The notes beneath the pieces were generated by a model. It worked only from the letters and a program-made list of their open reading frames with translations. It was not told the DNA's origin and made no database searches. Positions 44,715-53,863 of a stretch of 64,000 bases of DNA are shown in pieces. Each line of letters opens with the position of its first letter. Within the stretch, counting starts at the first letter, position 1. The DNA is from Ruminococcaceae bacterium AB4001 (lineage in GTDB: Bacteria > Bacillota > Clostridia > Saccharofermentanales > Saccharofermentanaceae), in contig JHXJ01000005.1 in assembly GCA_000621765.1 (NCBI GenBank), forward strand, positions 1 through 64,000, in the 5' to 3' direction. The position numbers and the translations under genes are program-made.

Positions 44715-47288
44715 TTACAAGCATTTGATTGCAAGACGTACCACGTTCATCGCAGCGGACTGGACATCGCTTAAAGTGAGTCTTCCGTTATTAACTGCCG
44801 TAACGATGTCGCTCGCATTTTTTGCGCATCCGGGCATCTGGAGATCGCATCCTGCATATACGCATAATCTTGAGAATGCCGGAGGATACTTGAGCTTGGT
44901 CTCATCGTAGCCTAAGAATTCGACATCTTCGTATGAAGAGAACCAGTCGGTCATTACCAGACCTTCATAGTCCCATTCATCCCTGAGTACGTTCTGTAAC
45001 AGCTCGTAATTGTTTGCTGTATGTATTCCGTTGAGAAGATTGTATGAAGCCATAACGCAGAAAGGCTGTGCGAGCTTGACTGCGATCTCAAATCCTCTCA
45101 GATATATGTCGCGCAAAGCCCTGACAGATACGTGAGCATTGCTGAACATTCTGTTATCTTCCTGATTGTTGCAGGCAAAGTGCTTGATGGTAACGCCCTT
45201 GCCGTCAACCGATTGGACACCCTTTGTATCCGCGGCGGCACAAAGGCCGGTAACGAGCGGATCTTCCGAATAGTATTCGAAGTTTCTTCCGCAGAGAGGA
45301 TTTCTGTGGATGTTCATTCCGGGTGCGAGCCAGATATGGACACCAAATTCTTCCATCTCTTCGCCTACGAGCTTACCGAAGCTCTCGATGAGATCAAGAT
45401 TCCAACTCGATGCAAGCGCAGTAGCGGAAGGGATCATGGTGCAGTACTGATAGTAGTCGATTGCGTCTTCAGGAGTATCTTCCGGGAACGGATTATGGTT
45501 GAATCCGAATATCTCTCCGCCTCTTAAAAGATCACCGTTCCTTGTTGCCTTGAAATGAGGCTGGAGTCTCAGACCTGCAGGACCGTCAGCCATGACGATC
45601 GGTGGGATCCTTCTCTTTCCTTCGAAAAGTGAAGTTGTCTCTGCGGCAGCACCGGGTACGTGCATAGCAGCCGAGAAGAGCTCGTCTTCATCAACTTCCC
45701 TGATATAGTTGCCGACGATAAGCTCGGCAAGCTCTTCCAATGAGAACTGTGCAACAAACTCAGCTACACCGGCATTGCGTCCTATTACTGAACCTAATGT
45801 CAGCACCTCATCTCTTCTCTCGTTGATATGTGTCTCGCTGACACCTCTGTATCTGATGATGCTCCTTCTGATGCGGGACATGTTGAGAGTGAATTTTCTC
45901 TCACATGCTGCAAGCTGTGCGTCATCAACAGCCTGGTGTGCGGCCTTGCCTGTTCCGGGATTTGTTAAGTCGTCGAAAACATATCTTGAATCGTCTTCTA
46001 AGAGCCTGTCGTATCTTTCCTTGATGACAGTCTCTTCGATGGTCAGTACGGCTTCGATCTTTGTTTCACGTGAACTCGTTCCGACTCTGATGATGTAGTC
46101 ACCCTGAGGGATCACCCTTGCAGGATACTGATCGTCAAAGCATGCGAAATTATCGATCGGGAATGTGATCTCAAGGTTCATGCTCTCGCCGGGATAAAGA
46201 AGATCTGACTTCGCATAACCTGCAAGTTCCTGATAAGGTCTGTCAACGGTTCCTTCAGGTGCGGAGAAGTAGACCTGGACTACCTGCTTGCCAGCAAACT
46301 CTGAACCGGTATTGGTGACCTTCACCCAGATCTTGATATCTGTTCCCTCCTGAAGAACGCTGAGCACTTCAGTCGAGAATGTTGTATATGATTTGCCGTA
46401 GCCGAAAGGATAAACAGGAATGATACCGAATGAATCAAAATACCTGTATCCGACATAGATGCCTTCCTTGTAGAATTCGTCATCGGTGTTTCCGTTGAGG
46501 CTGGAATACTCTTCTGCAAAAGGATAATCCTCATAGTATCTTGCCCATGTATCAACGAGTTTTCCGGAAGGATTTGTCTTACCTGTAATGCAGTCAGCAA
46601 CGATGCTGCCAGTGATATTTCCAACCTGACCTACCAAAAGGATCGCATTGACTCCCAGGCGGTGCTTAAGTCTTGACATATCGATGACCGCGCCGACATT
46701 CAAAAGAACGATGACCTTGTCAAAATGGTGAGTAAGGAAATCCAGATTGCTGTCTTCCTCATCAGTCAGATAGTAGTCACCCTTGGAAGGAGTTCTGTCT
46801 CTTCCTTCAGAAGAATCACGTGAAATTACAAAGATAGCCGTATCGCATGCTGCCTCTGCAAAATCCTCTTCTGTTATTTCAGGCATCTGGGGTGCCTCGG
46901 GTGATATTTCAAAATATACGCTTGTAACGGGAACGCCGCGCTCTTCAGCGATCGACTCAACCGTGCTGATATATGCGTTGATCGCATCATCGTAATTTGC
47001 ATCGTATCTGTCGAGCCAGCCTTTGGAAGCGATCTCAAATCCTGCTGCCTCAAGGCCATCGCAGATGTTTATGTCATTTCTCGTATTGACCTCGCCGGAA
47101 CCGCCGCCGCCTTTTACGGTATGTCTTGCGCCGTTACCATATAACGCGATCCTTCCGATATCCCTGACAGGCAGGGTGCCGTCATTTTCGAGGAGCACTA
47201 AGCACTCGCCGGCGAGTTCTCTTACGGTTCTTAAATGTCTGATTTCCATTTCAGTAATCGCATCACTGGTCTTTGCGAGAAAATCCAT
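44715..47288 (-). CDS. GH3 beta-glucosidase with permuted domain order
   Basis: The 857-aa enzyme has the usual GH3 domains in reversed order. The GH3 C-terminal alpha/beta domain comes first (about 8-260; LLENDGTLPV, GGGGSGEVNT). A fibronectin-III-like domain follows (about 330-415), and the TIM-barrel N-domain comes last (about 500-857; GVHIWLAPGMNIHRNPLCG, TIKHFACNN). The nucleophile is Asp781 in GLVMTDWFSS. This order is known from beta-glucosidases of Ruminococcus and Butyrivibrio. No signal peptide is seen, so it should hydrolyse imported cellodextrins or xylo-oligosaccharides in the cytoplasm. The ribosome site AGGAGGGGTGAT is unusually strong. Confidence 0.93.
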   Translation of the reverse strand: MDFLAKTSDAITEMEIRHLRTVRELAGECLVLLENDGTLPVRDIGRIALYGNGARHTVKGGGGSGEVNTRNDINICDGLEAAGFEIASKGWLDRYDANYDDAINAYISTVESIAEERGVPVTSVYFEISPEAPQMPEITEEDFAEAACDTAIFVISRDSSEGRDRTPSKGDYYLTDEEDSNLDFLTHHFDKVIVLLNVGAVIDMSRLKHRLGVNAILLVGQVGNITGSIVADCITGKTNPSGKLVDTWARYYEDYPFAEEYSSLNGNTDDEFYKEGIYVGYRYFDSFGIIPVYPFGYGKSYTTFSTEVLSVLQEGTDIKIWVKVTNTGSEFAGKQVVQVYFSAPEGTVDRPYQELAGYAKSDLLYPGESMNLEITFPIDNFACFDDQYPARVIPQGDYIIRVGTSSRETKIEAVLTIEETVIKERYDRLLEDDSRYVFDDLTNPGTGKAAHQAVDDAQLAACERKFTLNMSRIRRSIIRYRGVSETHINERRDEVLTLGSVIGRNAGVAEFVAQFSLEELAELIVGNYIREVDEDELFSAAMHVPGAAAETTSLFEGKRRIPPIVMADGPAGLRLQPHFKATRNGDLLRGGEIFGFNHNPFPEDTPEDAIDYYQYCTMIPSATALASSWNLDLIESFGKLVGEEMEEFGVHIWLAPGMNIHRNPLCGRNFEYYSEDPLVTGLCAAADTKGVQSVDGKGVTIKHFACNNQEDNRMFSNAHVSVRALRDIYLRGFEIAVKLAQPFCVMASYNLLNGIHTANNYELLQNVLRDEWDYEGLVMTDWFSSYEDVEFLGYDETKLKYPPAFSRLCVYAGCDLQMPGCAKNASDIVTAVNNGRLTLSDVQSAAMNVVRLAIKCL

Positions 47289-47392
47289 ATATCACCCCTC
47301 CTGTACGGCAGAAATCATAAAGCTGCACATTTTTCGAAAATTACGAGCATATTATATTATAAAAAGTCAGGAGCGCAAAATTACAAATATAT

Positions 47393-47425
47393 GAAAAAAC
47401 GTCCCGTGTTCAACTCGGGACGTTT
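47393..47425 (-). terminator. terminator of the NlpC/P60-like gene
   Basis: The 10-bp stem AAACGTCCCG...CGGGACGTTT (47397-47406 with 47416-47425) is followed on the minus strand by a T run. Confidence 0.9.
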
Positions 47426-47432
47426 CGGTTTT

Positions 47433-48623
47433 TTATCTGAAATCGGATATCGAGATCACGCTTCCGCCGGCCTGATAATCGTAATCCTCCACGGTCTGTC
47501 CGCCATAATACCGCATATCCTTTGCATCGTAGATAGCGTACTTAAGCGTGCCCTTCTCGCTGCCGAACGGTTCGATCTTTATGACGATCTTGAACACATC
47601 CTGCTCATCGTCTTCATCGGTCTCCGGATCAAAAGGCGATACATCCCTTCTGATGTAGATCGTGCGCTCATATGCGGTCTTGCTGTTATTCGGATAGACA
47701 GCGATATTATCGAGCGACGTCTGGTCCGACAATGTGCAGCAGCTGCTGATCCTGCCTATATACTCACTGCAGGCAGCATCCTTATATACCGAGTACGAGA
47801 AATCACGGTCATTGCCGGAATTATCCACATAAAGGCCTACGTTCAGCGGGTGATCCGTCAGAGCTACGATGGATACGTAGTCCAGGACCTGAATATTGTA
47901 CGTGATATCCTCAAGGCTCTGCTTGACTACCTTATCCTGAATGGATGAAGCGTGCCACATCATCGGCACACCGTCTTCCATTCCCGCGTAGAAACCGATA
48001 TGAGACCAGTAAGTGCGGTCCCTGTCATTATCCCAGAACATGATGTCGCCGGGCTGTACGCCAAGCTCTTCTATGTACTCGACCCAGTCGCTGTTCGACC
48101 AGCCTTCAACATATTTTCTGGTAACGAGCGGATCTACGACAGTGTTTACGTAATGCTTGTAAAGCCAGGTTACCGAAGTGCCGCCCGGTCTGTAGATCTC
48201 GTATTTGTCGACATAACTGTCTGCAACGATATGCTCTTCGTGGTAATCGAATTTTGCCCAGTACTTATCCCTGTAGCGCTCATATTCGTAAACGGTACCG
48301 AAGGTCATACGGAAAACGAGACTTACATAACCGTCACAGGCCAGATAGTGTTCCTGCGAGCCGTAGGTATAACCTATTCCCTTAAGTTTGTTGCAGTAAT
48401 AGAGAACGTCACTGACGAACTCTTCCTGGCTCATGAAATTTTCGGGATCACCGCTCCTGTCCTTGAAAACATCATAGAGCGTTGAATAAAGTTCATCTTC
48501 GGAATCATCTGCAAGGACTGTGACCGGTTTTTCATATGCGCATAAAATGCCCGCACATAAAGCGGTCACCGATATCAGCGCAATTGCCTTAACGGCAATG
48601 GTCCTTAGTTTTTTTAATAACAT
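47433..48623 (-). CDS. secreted NlpC/P60-like protein
   Basis: The 396-aa exported protein has a signal peptide (about 1-38, ending TVLADD). An NlpC/P60-like papain-fold domain follows, with Cys96 in YLACDGYVSLVF, His208 in YWSHIGFYAG and a third polar residue near MMWHASS (His224). PGDIMFWDN is a family signature before the His. Members cut peptide stems of peptidoglycan. The CDGYV sequence deviates from the common DCSG(F/L)V. The C-terminal 170 residues, with an acidic DPETDEDDEQD stretch, have no recognised domain. ATG 48623 has GCGAGG upstream; a longer TTG-started frame reaches 48644. Confidence 0.8.
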   Translation of the reverse strand: MLLKKLRTIAVKAIALISVTALCAGILCAYEKPVTVLADDSEDELYSTLYDVFKDRSGDPENFMSQEEFVSDVLYYCNKLKGIGYTYGSQEHYLACDGYVSLVFRMTFGTVYEYERYRDKYWAKFDYHEEHIVADSYVDKYEIYRPGGTSVTWLYKHYVNTVVDPLVTRKYVEGWSNSDWVEYIEELGVQPGDIMFWDNDRDRTYWSHIGFYAGMEDGVPMMWHASSIQDKVVKQSLEDITYNIQVLDYVSIVALTDHPLNVGLYVDNSGNDRDFSYSVYKDAACSEYIGRISSCCTLSDQTSLDNIAVYPNNSKTAYERTIYIRRDVSPFDPETDEDDEQDVFKIVIKIEPFGSEKGTLKYAIYDAKDMRYYGGQTVEDYDYQAGGSVISISDFR

Positions 48624-48719
48624 TAAGCCTCGCTTTTTCCCCAAGACTTACATTTTAGCAAGCGAAAAAGCATCTGTAAATTATCTTTATGAATTCGGAC
48701 CGTAAATGCCGCAAATGTA

Positions 48720-49748
48720 TTATCTCTGGACTCTTCCCGAACCGTCGCCCTTTGCGAGCTTCATGACCTCATCGATGCTGACCCTGTTGAAATCGCCGTC
48801 GATCGTATGCTTAAGACAGCTTGCCGCAACAGCAAATTCAAGAGCTTCCCTGTCTGAACCGAGTTCGTTAAGACCGTAGATCAGGCCACCCGAAAATGAA
48901 TCTCCGCCACCTACCCTGTCGATGATGTCATACATCTCATACTTGCGGCTGACCATGAATTCCTTGCCGTTGTTAAGAGCTGCAGCCCAGAAATTGATGT
49001 CCGCGCTCTTGCTCTCTCTTAATGTGATCGCTACAAGTCTTACATTTGGATACTGCGTAAGAAGGCTGTCGCTTAAGCGCTTGTAGTCATCCGCTTCGAG
49101 TTTTCCTCCCTCGACGTTGCTCTCACACTTTAAGCCGAGCGACTTCTGGCAGTCCTCTTCATTCGCGATGATTATATCCGACAATGCGGTAAGCTCTTTC
49201 ATTACTTCCTGTGCATCAACGCCGTATTTCCAAAGGTTCTTTCTGTAGTTAAGATCCAGGGATACTATGACTCCGCGCTTTTTGGCCTCTCTTACGGCCA
49301 TCAGCGAAGCGTCCTTTGTCAACGCGGAAACTGCGGGTGTGATGCCGGAAATATGAAGCCACTTAACATCTTTATAGATCTTCTCCCAGTCGTATCCTGA
49401 GGGATCGAAAAGCGAAAATGCAGAATATGCCCTGTCATAGACGACCTTGCTTGGACGCTGGTTTGCGCCGGTCTCCAGATAGTAAATTCCCATTCTTCCG
49501 TCAGTCCTTATGATCCTGCCTGTACCGACATCGAATCTTCTGAGCTCTGCTACAGCAGCATCTCCTATGGGGTTTGAAGGAATGACAGAAAGGAATTCTG
49601 CCTCAAGTCCGTAGTTTGCAAGTGATACTGCAACATTCGCCTCTCCGCCTCCGAAAGTCGCTTCGAGAGAAGGAGACTGCAGGAAGCGCTCTCTTCCAGG
49701 GCTCTTAAGTCTCAGCATCAGTTCTCCGAACGTAAGATATTTACTCAT
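48720..49748 (-). CDS. kdgK: 2-keto-3-deoxygluconate kinase
   Basis: The 342-aa PfkB-family sugar kinase phosphorylates 2-keto-3-deoxy-D-gluconate to KDPG. It begins [20 protein letters not shown] (first 20 residues after MSKY), typical of Kdg[20 protein letters not shown] and the C-terminal [16 protein letters not shown] (catalytic Asp) are present. It overlaps kdgA by 4 bases. Together they finish the glucuronate pathway begun by uxaC, the UxuB-like gene and uxuA in this window. Confidence 0.93.
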   Translation of the reverse strand: MSKYLTFGELMLRLKSPGRERFLQSPSLEATFGGGEANVAVSLANYGLEAEFLSVIPSNPIGDAAVAELRRFDVGTGRIIRTDGRMGIYYLETGANQRPSKVVYDRAYSAFSLFDPSGYDWEKIYKDVKWLHISGITPAVSALTKDASLMAVREAKKRGVIVSLDLNYRKNLWKYGVDAQEVMKELTALSDIIIANEEDCQKSLGLKCESNVEGGKLEADDYKRLSDSLLTQYPNVRLVAITLRESKSADINFWAAALNNGKEFMVSRKYEMYDIIDRVGGGDSFSGGLIYGLNELGSDREALEFAVAASCLKHTIDGDFNRVSIDEVMKLAKGDGSGRVQR

Positions 49749-50380
49749 ACTCTTGTCTCCTTGATTATCTTTACCGCATTAGCCGAAAGGGCCGTTATCT
49801 TATCCCAATCCTGATTGATTATATCGTCTTTCTTGCAGACCCAGCTTCCTCCGACTGCAGCAACTGCGCTGCTTCCGATGAAATCCTTCAGATTAGCTTC
49901 GGATACGCCGCCTGTCGGTAAGAACTTAACCTGTCCGAACGGTGCCGAAAGCGCCTTGATCGCTTTGATCCCGCCATATACGTCCGCCGGGAAGAACTTG
50001 ATGACCTTAAGTCCCAGATCTATCGCCTTCATTATCTCAGTAGGCGTAACTGCACCAGGCACTACCGGGATATCGTTTTCGACAGCCCATCTGACAGTCT
50101 CCTCATCAAGACCGGGTGATACGATAAACTTCGCACCGTTCTTAACCGCAAGTTTAGCCTGCTCCACATTGAGCACCGTGCCTGCGCCGACTGTCATGTC
50201 AGGAACATTCTCGCTTATTGCCGATATGCATTCAGCCGCGCACTCTGTCCTGAATGTTATCTCCATCAGATCGATCCCGCCCTTCAGCAGTGCATCTGCA
50301 AGCGGTACAGCATCTTCCACTCTGTTTAATACAACTACCGGTACGATTCCGGTCTTATATACCTTTTCCGAAAAAGTCAT
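49745..50380 (-). CDS. kdgA: KDPG/KHG aldolase
   Basis: The 211-aa class I aldolase splits 2-keto-3-deoxy-6-phosphogluconate into pyruvate and glyceraldehyde-3-phosphate. The Schiff-base Lys128 lies in [12 protein letters not shown]; Glu40 and Arg44 (MEITFRT) are conserved. ATG 50380 has GAGAGGTG upstream; an earlier TTG in frame (50398) would overlap that site. It is the first gene of kdgA-kdgK and is divergent from uxaC. A copy of the shared operator-like motif lies just upstream (50397-50413). Confidence 0.95.
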   Translation of the reverse strand: MTFSEKVYKTGIVPVVVLNRVEDAVPLADALLKGGIDLMEITFRTECAAECISAISENVPDMTVGAGTVLNVEQAKLAVKNGAKFIVSPGLDEETVRWAVENDIPVVPGAVTPTEIMKAIDLGLKVIKFFPADVYGGIKAIKALSAPFGQVKFLPTGGVSEANLKDFIGSSAVAAVGGSWVCKKDDIINQDWDKITALSANAVKIIKETRV

Positions 50381-50396
50381 AGAACACCTCTCATTC

Positions 50397-50413
50397 AATA
50401 ACTAACATTCTAG
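50397..50413. promoter_or_regulatory. candidate GntR-type operator, kdgA-uxaC intergenic region
   Basis: On the minus strand CTAGAATGTTAG followed by TTATT, a variant of the CTAGTATACTAG motif found at three other uronate promoters. Its TAGAAT could be the kdgA -10. Confidence 0.5.
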
Positions 50414-50424
50414 CATATTTTAGA

Positions 50425-50453
50425 TTGCAATTACATTTAAAACAAGTTATTTT
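50425..50453 (+). promoter_or_regulatory. uxaC promoter
   Basis: TTGCAA (50425-50430), 17 bases, TATTTT (50448-50453). Confidence 0.6.
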
Positions 50454-50486
50454 ATTACCAAATAAGCATAATATTTGAGGTGCAGC

Positions 50487-51905
50487 ATGAAAAGCCCGGT
50501 ATCAGATAATTTCCTTTTGGAAAGCAACACCGCCATCGAACTTTACAACGAGTTTGCCAAAGATCTTCCCATCGTCGATTATCACTGTCATATCGATGCC
50601 AAAGAGATCGCCGAAGATATTCATTTCGATAACATCACCGAACTCTGGCTCAAAGGCGACCACTATAAATGGCGTCTTATGAGGGCTATGGGTATCGATG
50701 AAAGATACATCACAGGCGATGCGCCCGATAAAGAAAAATTCCTTATGTGGGCAAAGGCTGTCGAGTCCGCTTTCGGTAATCCTCTTTACCACTGGACCTG
50801 CCTTGAGCTTTCAAGATACTTCGGAATCGATGAGCCTCTCACAGTTCTTAACGCAGAAGAGATCTGGGATAAGGCCAACGCAATACTCAGGTCAGGCACG
50901 TTCTCAGCAAGGAGCATCATGAGCAGTTCCAATGTCGAGATCATCTGCACTACGGACGATCCCTGCGACGCGCTCAATTATCACGAAGAGATAAAGGCAT
51001 CAGGATTTGGCATCAAAGTGCTCCCTGCATTCAGGCCGGATAACATCGTCGACATCGAAAAGACAAGTTTCAACGCTTATCTCGAAAGGCTCGAAAAAGT
51101 CTCCGGCAGAAAGATCGATTCCATGACATCGCTCAAAGAGGCTCTAATCTCCAGGCTGGATCACTTCGCTTCACACGGCTGCGTGATATCAGACCACGGT
51201 ACCGAATACATCAGTTACAGTGAAGATAACCGTGTTACTTCAGAAGACGCTTTCACGAAAAAGATCTCATCCCCTGATGCAGTTCTGACCGGAGATGAGA
51301 TCACCGCATATAAATCTGATCTTATGCTTTTCTTCGCACGCGAATATGCAAGACGCAATTGGACTATGCAGCTTCATTTCGGCTGCAAGCGCAATGTAAA
51401 TACCCATATGTTTGAAACCGCCGGCGCCAACTGCGGCTGTGACACAATTACCGGTTCATTCGATTTTGTCACGCCTCTTACAGGATTTATGGACAAGCTC
51501 AATTCGGAAGGACTTCTTCCGCGAATGATAATCTATTCTCTGAATCCGTCTGATAACACGGTCATCGATACGCTCTGCGGTTGTTATAACGACGGCAGTG
51601 TACCGGGCAAGATACAGCACGGTGCAGCCTGGTGGTTCAATGACAATCTTGCGGGCATGGAAGACCAGTTAAGATCTCTCTGCGCTCAAAGCCCGCTCCC
51701 CTGTTTTGTCGGAATGCTCACAGACTCGAGGTGTTTCCTTTCATACACAAGACACGAATACTTCAGGCGTATATTCTGCAATTACCTCGGTTCACAGATC
51801 GAACGCGGAATGTTCCCCTGTGACAAGAGAATACTTAAAGACATTATTGAAAGGGTATGTTATAAAAACGCTCTTGCAATGCTTAGCTCTGATGATCCTG
51901 TATAA
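50487..51905 (+). CDS. uxaC: glucuronate isomerase
   Basis: The 472-aa metal-independent-looking TIM-barrel isomerase converts D-glucuronate to D-fructuronate (and D-galacturonate to D-tagaturonate). Family motifs are LPIVDYHCHIDAKEIAED (N-terminus), WTMQLHFGCKRNVN, and KIQHGAAWWFND; FVGMLTDSRCFLSYTRHEYFRRI lies near the end (about 410-432). ATG 50487 follows TTGAGGTG; a TTG four codons earlier is unlikely. Because mannonate dehydratase and fructuronate reductase are nearby while altronate genes are not, the glucuronate branch is the likely use. Confidence 0.96.
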   Translation: MKSPVSDNFLLESNTAIELYNEFAKDLPIVDYHCHIDAKEIAEDIHFDNITELWLKGDHYKWRLMRAMGIDERYITGDAPDKEKFLMWAKAVESAFGNPLYHWTCLELSRYFGIDEPLTVLNAEEIWDKANAILRSGTFSARSIMSSSNVEIICTTDDPCDALNYHEEIKASGFGIKVLPAFRPDNIVDIEKTSFNAYLERLEKVSGRKIDSMTSLKEALISRLDHFASHGCVISDHGTEYISYSEDNRVTSEDAFTKKISSPDAVLTGDEITAYKSDLMLFFAREYARRNWTMQLHFGCKRNVNTHMFETAGANCGCDTITGSFDFVTPLTGFMDKLNSEGLLPRMIIYSLNPSDNTVIDTLCGCYNDGSVPGKIQHGAAWWFNDNLAGMEDQLRSLCAQSPLPCFVGMLTDSRCFLSYTRHEYFRRIFCNYLGSQIERGMFPCDKRILKDIIERVCYKNALAMLSSDDPV

Positions 51906-51929
51906 ATAAACCAGTCAATTGCGCTCTAA

Positions 51930-51972
51930 AAAAAGGGTGTCTTAGAAGCTTACGCTTTTAAGACACCCCTTA
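51930..51972. terminator. bidirectional terminator between uxaC and the repeat protein
   Basis: The 11-bp stem AGGGTGTCTTA...TAAGACACCCT (51934-51944 with 51959-51969) has T runs mainly on the minus strand (six T). Confidence 0.85.
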
Positions 51973-51994
51973 TGTTTAATCAGTTACAGCTTTA

Positions 51995-53686
51995 TTATTT
52001 TTGCTCATACAACAGGTAGCCGTCACCTGAGGGATTAGTGCACTTTCCGTCTCCGTCAAACTTATACACGCGTCCGTTAATAACCTTGCCAAAAGAATAG
52101 TGTTTTAACATAAATCCGCCGTCTTCAAAGTAGTACCAGGAACCATTGCTATTTAGCCACTTTCCCTCATAAAGTCTACCGTCAGAACGGGCATAATACC
52201 AACTACCCTCTCTGTCTATCCATCCGGTCAATAACTTTCCGTCTTTATCAAGACAATAAGCGCCATCGTCAAGATATGCAGTAGTATCGTAATACATCAG
52301 ACCGTTCCACGTGTCAAAGTAATACCAATTACCATTGATCCTCTGCCAGCCTGTAACAAAACGGCCATCTTTTCCGTAGTATATCCAGCGGGTTTCATCA
52401 TTTTCAACTACCTTATTCCACCCGTATGAAGCCGGCCCATCAGGATTCAGGCATTTTCCTTCTGCGTCAAAATCATAGAGTTTTCCATCAATGGGGTAAA
52501 GCGCATCTGCGACAGCATGTCCGGCGTAATCGAAATAGAACCACTTATTGTTTATGTATTGCCACTCTTCACAGTAGATCTTTCCTTCAGGTCCGACATA
52601 AGTCCAAACGTCAACATATGTCCCGTACAATTTACCGTCGAGCTTGTACCATCCCTTTACTAATCTCGGATTCTTATAGTTCGTACATACGCCATTTGCA
52701 TCAAACTTATACTCATAACCGTTAATAAAAAAAGAATTATTGACGATCATTTTCGCATCCTGGTTAAAGTAATACATCTGGCTTCCGGATTTGATCCACT
52801 CATTGCATGCAAGATATCCGCCGGCCTTGATATAAACCCACGATCCGTCATTTGTCTTGTACCACTTCGGACCGGATACCATCTTGCCGCTGTCATCCAA
52901 CATAAACCAATCATATGTGGTATACGACATCGTTACTCCGGTCTGCATAAAAGGAGAGCCCCAGAACTCATAGAAAAGATACCAGTTATTGTTTATCTTT
53001 GCCCAGCCGCGGCATGCCTTTCCGTCCGATCCAAAATAATACCAGCCGGTCTGGCCTCCGTTTGCAACACCCTCATACCAGCAATTCTTCCTGTAATGAC
53101 CGTTGCCGTCGAAGTTATATCTGACCTCGCCATTTTCCTCATAAAGCCAGCCATAGTGCATCTTACCGTATCCTGATGTATCGGATATATATGCGGTATA
53201 GTCAAAGAAATAGCCGTCTTTCATATCATTGAAATAGTACCACTGACCGTTTATCTGCTGCCAGCCGATCAATGCTGCACCATCTGAACCGACATAACGC
53301 CAGTCTCTTTTGCCGCGGTATTCTTTTAAGACCTGGGCATATTCAGAATTCTTAGAAGCAAATTCCTCTTCCTGTTCGTAAAACTTATGCTCGCCGCAAT
53401 CGACCCATTTGTTCGTCTCCATGTGACCTTTTGAGTCGAAATGATACATTTTGCCATTAGTGTACATCCACATGTCAGTAACTGCATATCCGTAATCATC
53501 GAAGAAATACCACTGACCGTCGATATTCTTCCAGTCATGCTTTACATACGTATCTTCAGATGTATAGTACTGCCACAGATTGCCATCTTGTCTCCAGCCG
53601 GTACTGTCGGCCAAAGAAGAAATTGATGCAAATGACAGGATCACTACGGCTCCGAAAGCTGCTGTCAAAAGCTTTTTAATGCTCAT
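51995..53686 (-). CDS. large secreted cell-wall-binding repeat protein
   Basis: The 563-aa product has a signal peptide (1-26, ending SSLAD) and then at least twenty aromatic CW_binding-type repeats of about 20 residues. Examples are NIDGQWYFFDDYGYAV, QINGQWYYFND, SNGSWYYFEDGGFM and NGRVYKFDGDGKC. No enzymatic domain is visible. It presumably coats or links the cell wall, or binds glucans. It sits between the two uronate gene groups, with terminators on both sides, so it is its own transcription unit. Tryptophan and tyrosine content is very high. Confidence 0.85.
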   Translation of the reverse strand: MSIKKLLTAAFGAVVILSFASISSLADSTGWRQDGNLWQYYTSEDTYVKHDWKNIDGQWYFFDDYGYAVTDMWMYTNGKMYHFDSKGHMETNKWVDCGEHKFYEQEEEFASKNSEYAQVLKEYRGKRDWRYVGSDGAALIGWQQINGQWYYFNDMKDGYFFDYTAYISDTSGYGKMHYGWLYEENGEVRYNFDGNGHYRKNCWYEGVANGGQTGWYYFGSDGKACRGWAKINNNWYLFYEFWGSPFMQTGVTMSYTTYDWFMLDDSGKMVSGPKWYKTNDGSWVYIKAGGYLACNEWIKSGSQMYYFNQDAKMIVNNSFFINGYEYKFDANGVCTNYKNPRLVKGWYKLDGKLYGTYVDVWTYVGPEGKIYCEEWQYINNKWFYFDYAGHAVADALYPIDGKLYDFDAEGKCLNPDGPASYGWNKVVENDETRWIYYGKDGRFVTGWQRINGNWYYFDTWNGLMYYDTTAYLDDGAYCLDKDGKLLTGWIDREGSWYYARSDGRLYEGKWLNSNGSWYYFEDGGFMLKHYSFGKVINGRVYKFDGDGKCTNPSGDGYLLYEQK

Positions 53687-53792
53687 TTTTCAATCCTCCC
53701 TTTTAAGCTAGTGTATTTATAATATCGGTTATAAATATCAATTTCATTTGTTTTTCTGTCCATTTTTCCAAACGATAATTGAACAGATACGA

Positions 53793-53836
53793 CAAAAGGC
53801 TGCCCCTGCAATGTGCAGAGACAGCCTTCGTTTTTA
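53793..53836 (-). terminator. terminator of the ABC importer operon
   Basis: Arms AAGGCTG (53795-53801) and CAGCCTT (53822-53828) with an inner CTGCA/TGCAG stem. The minus strand continues TTGTC after CCTT, so the T run is short. Confidence 0.65.
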
Positions 53837-53863
53837 CTTAAAGCGATATGCTATCTGTAAAGA

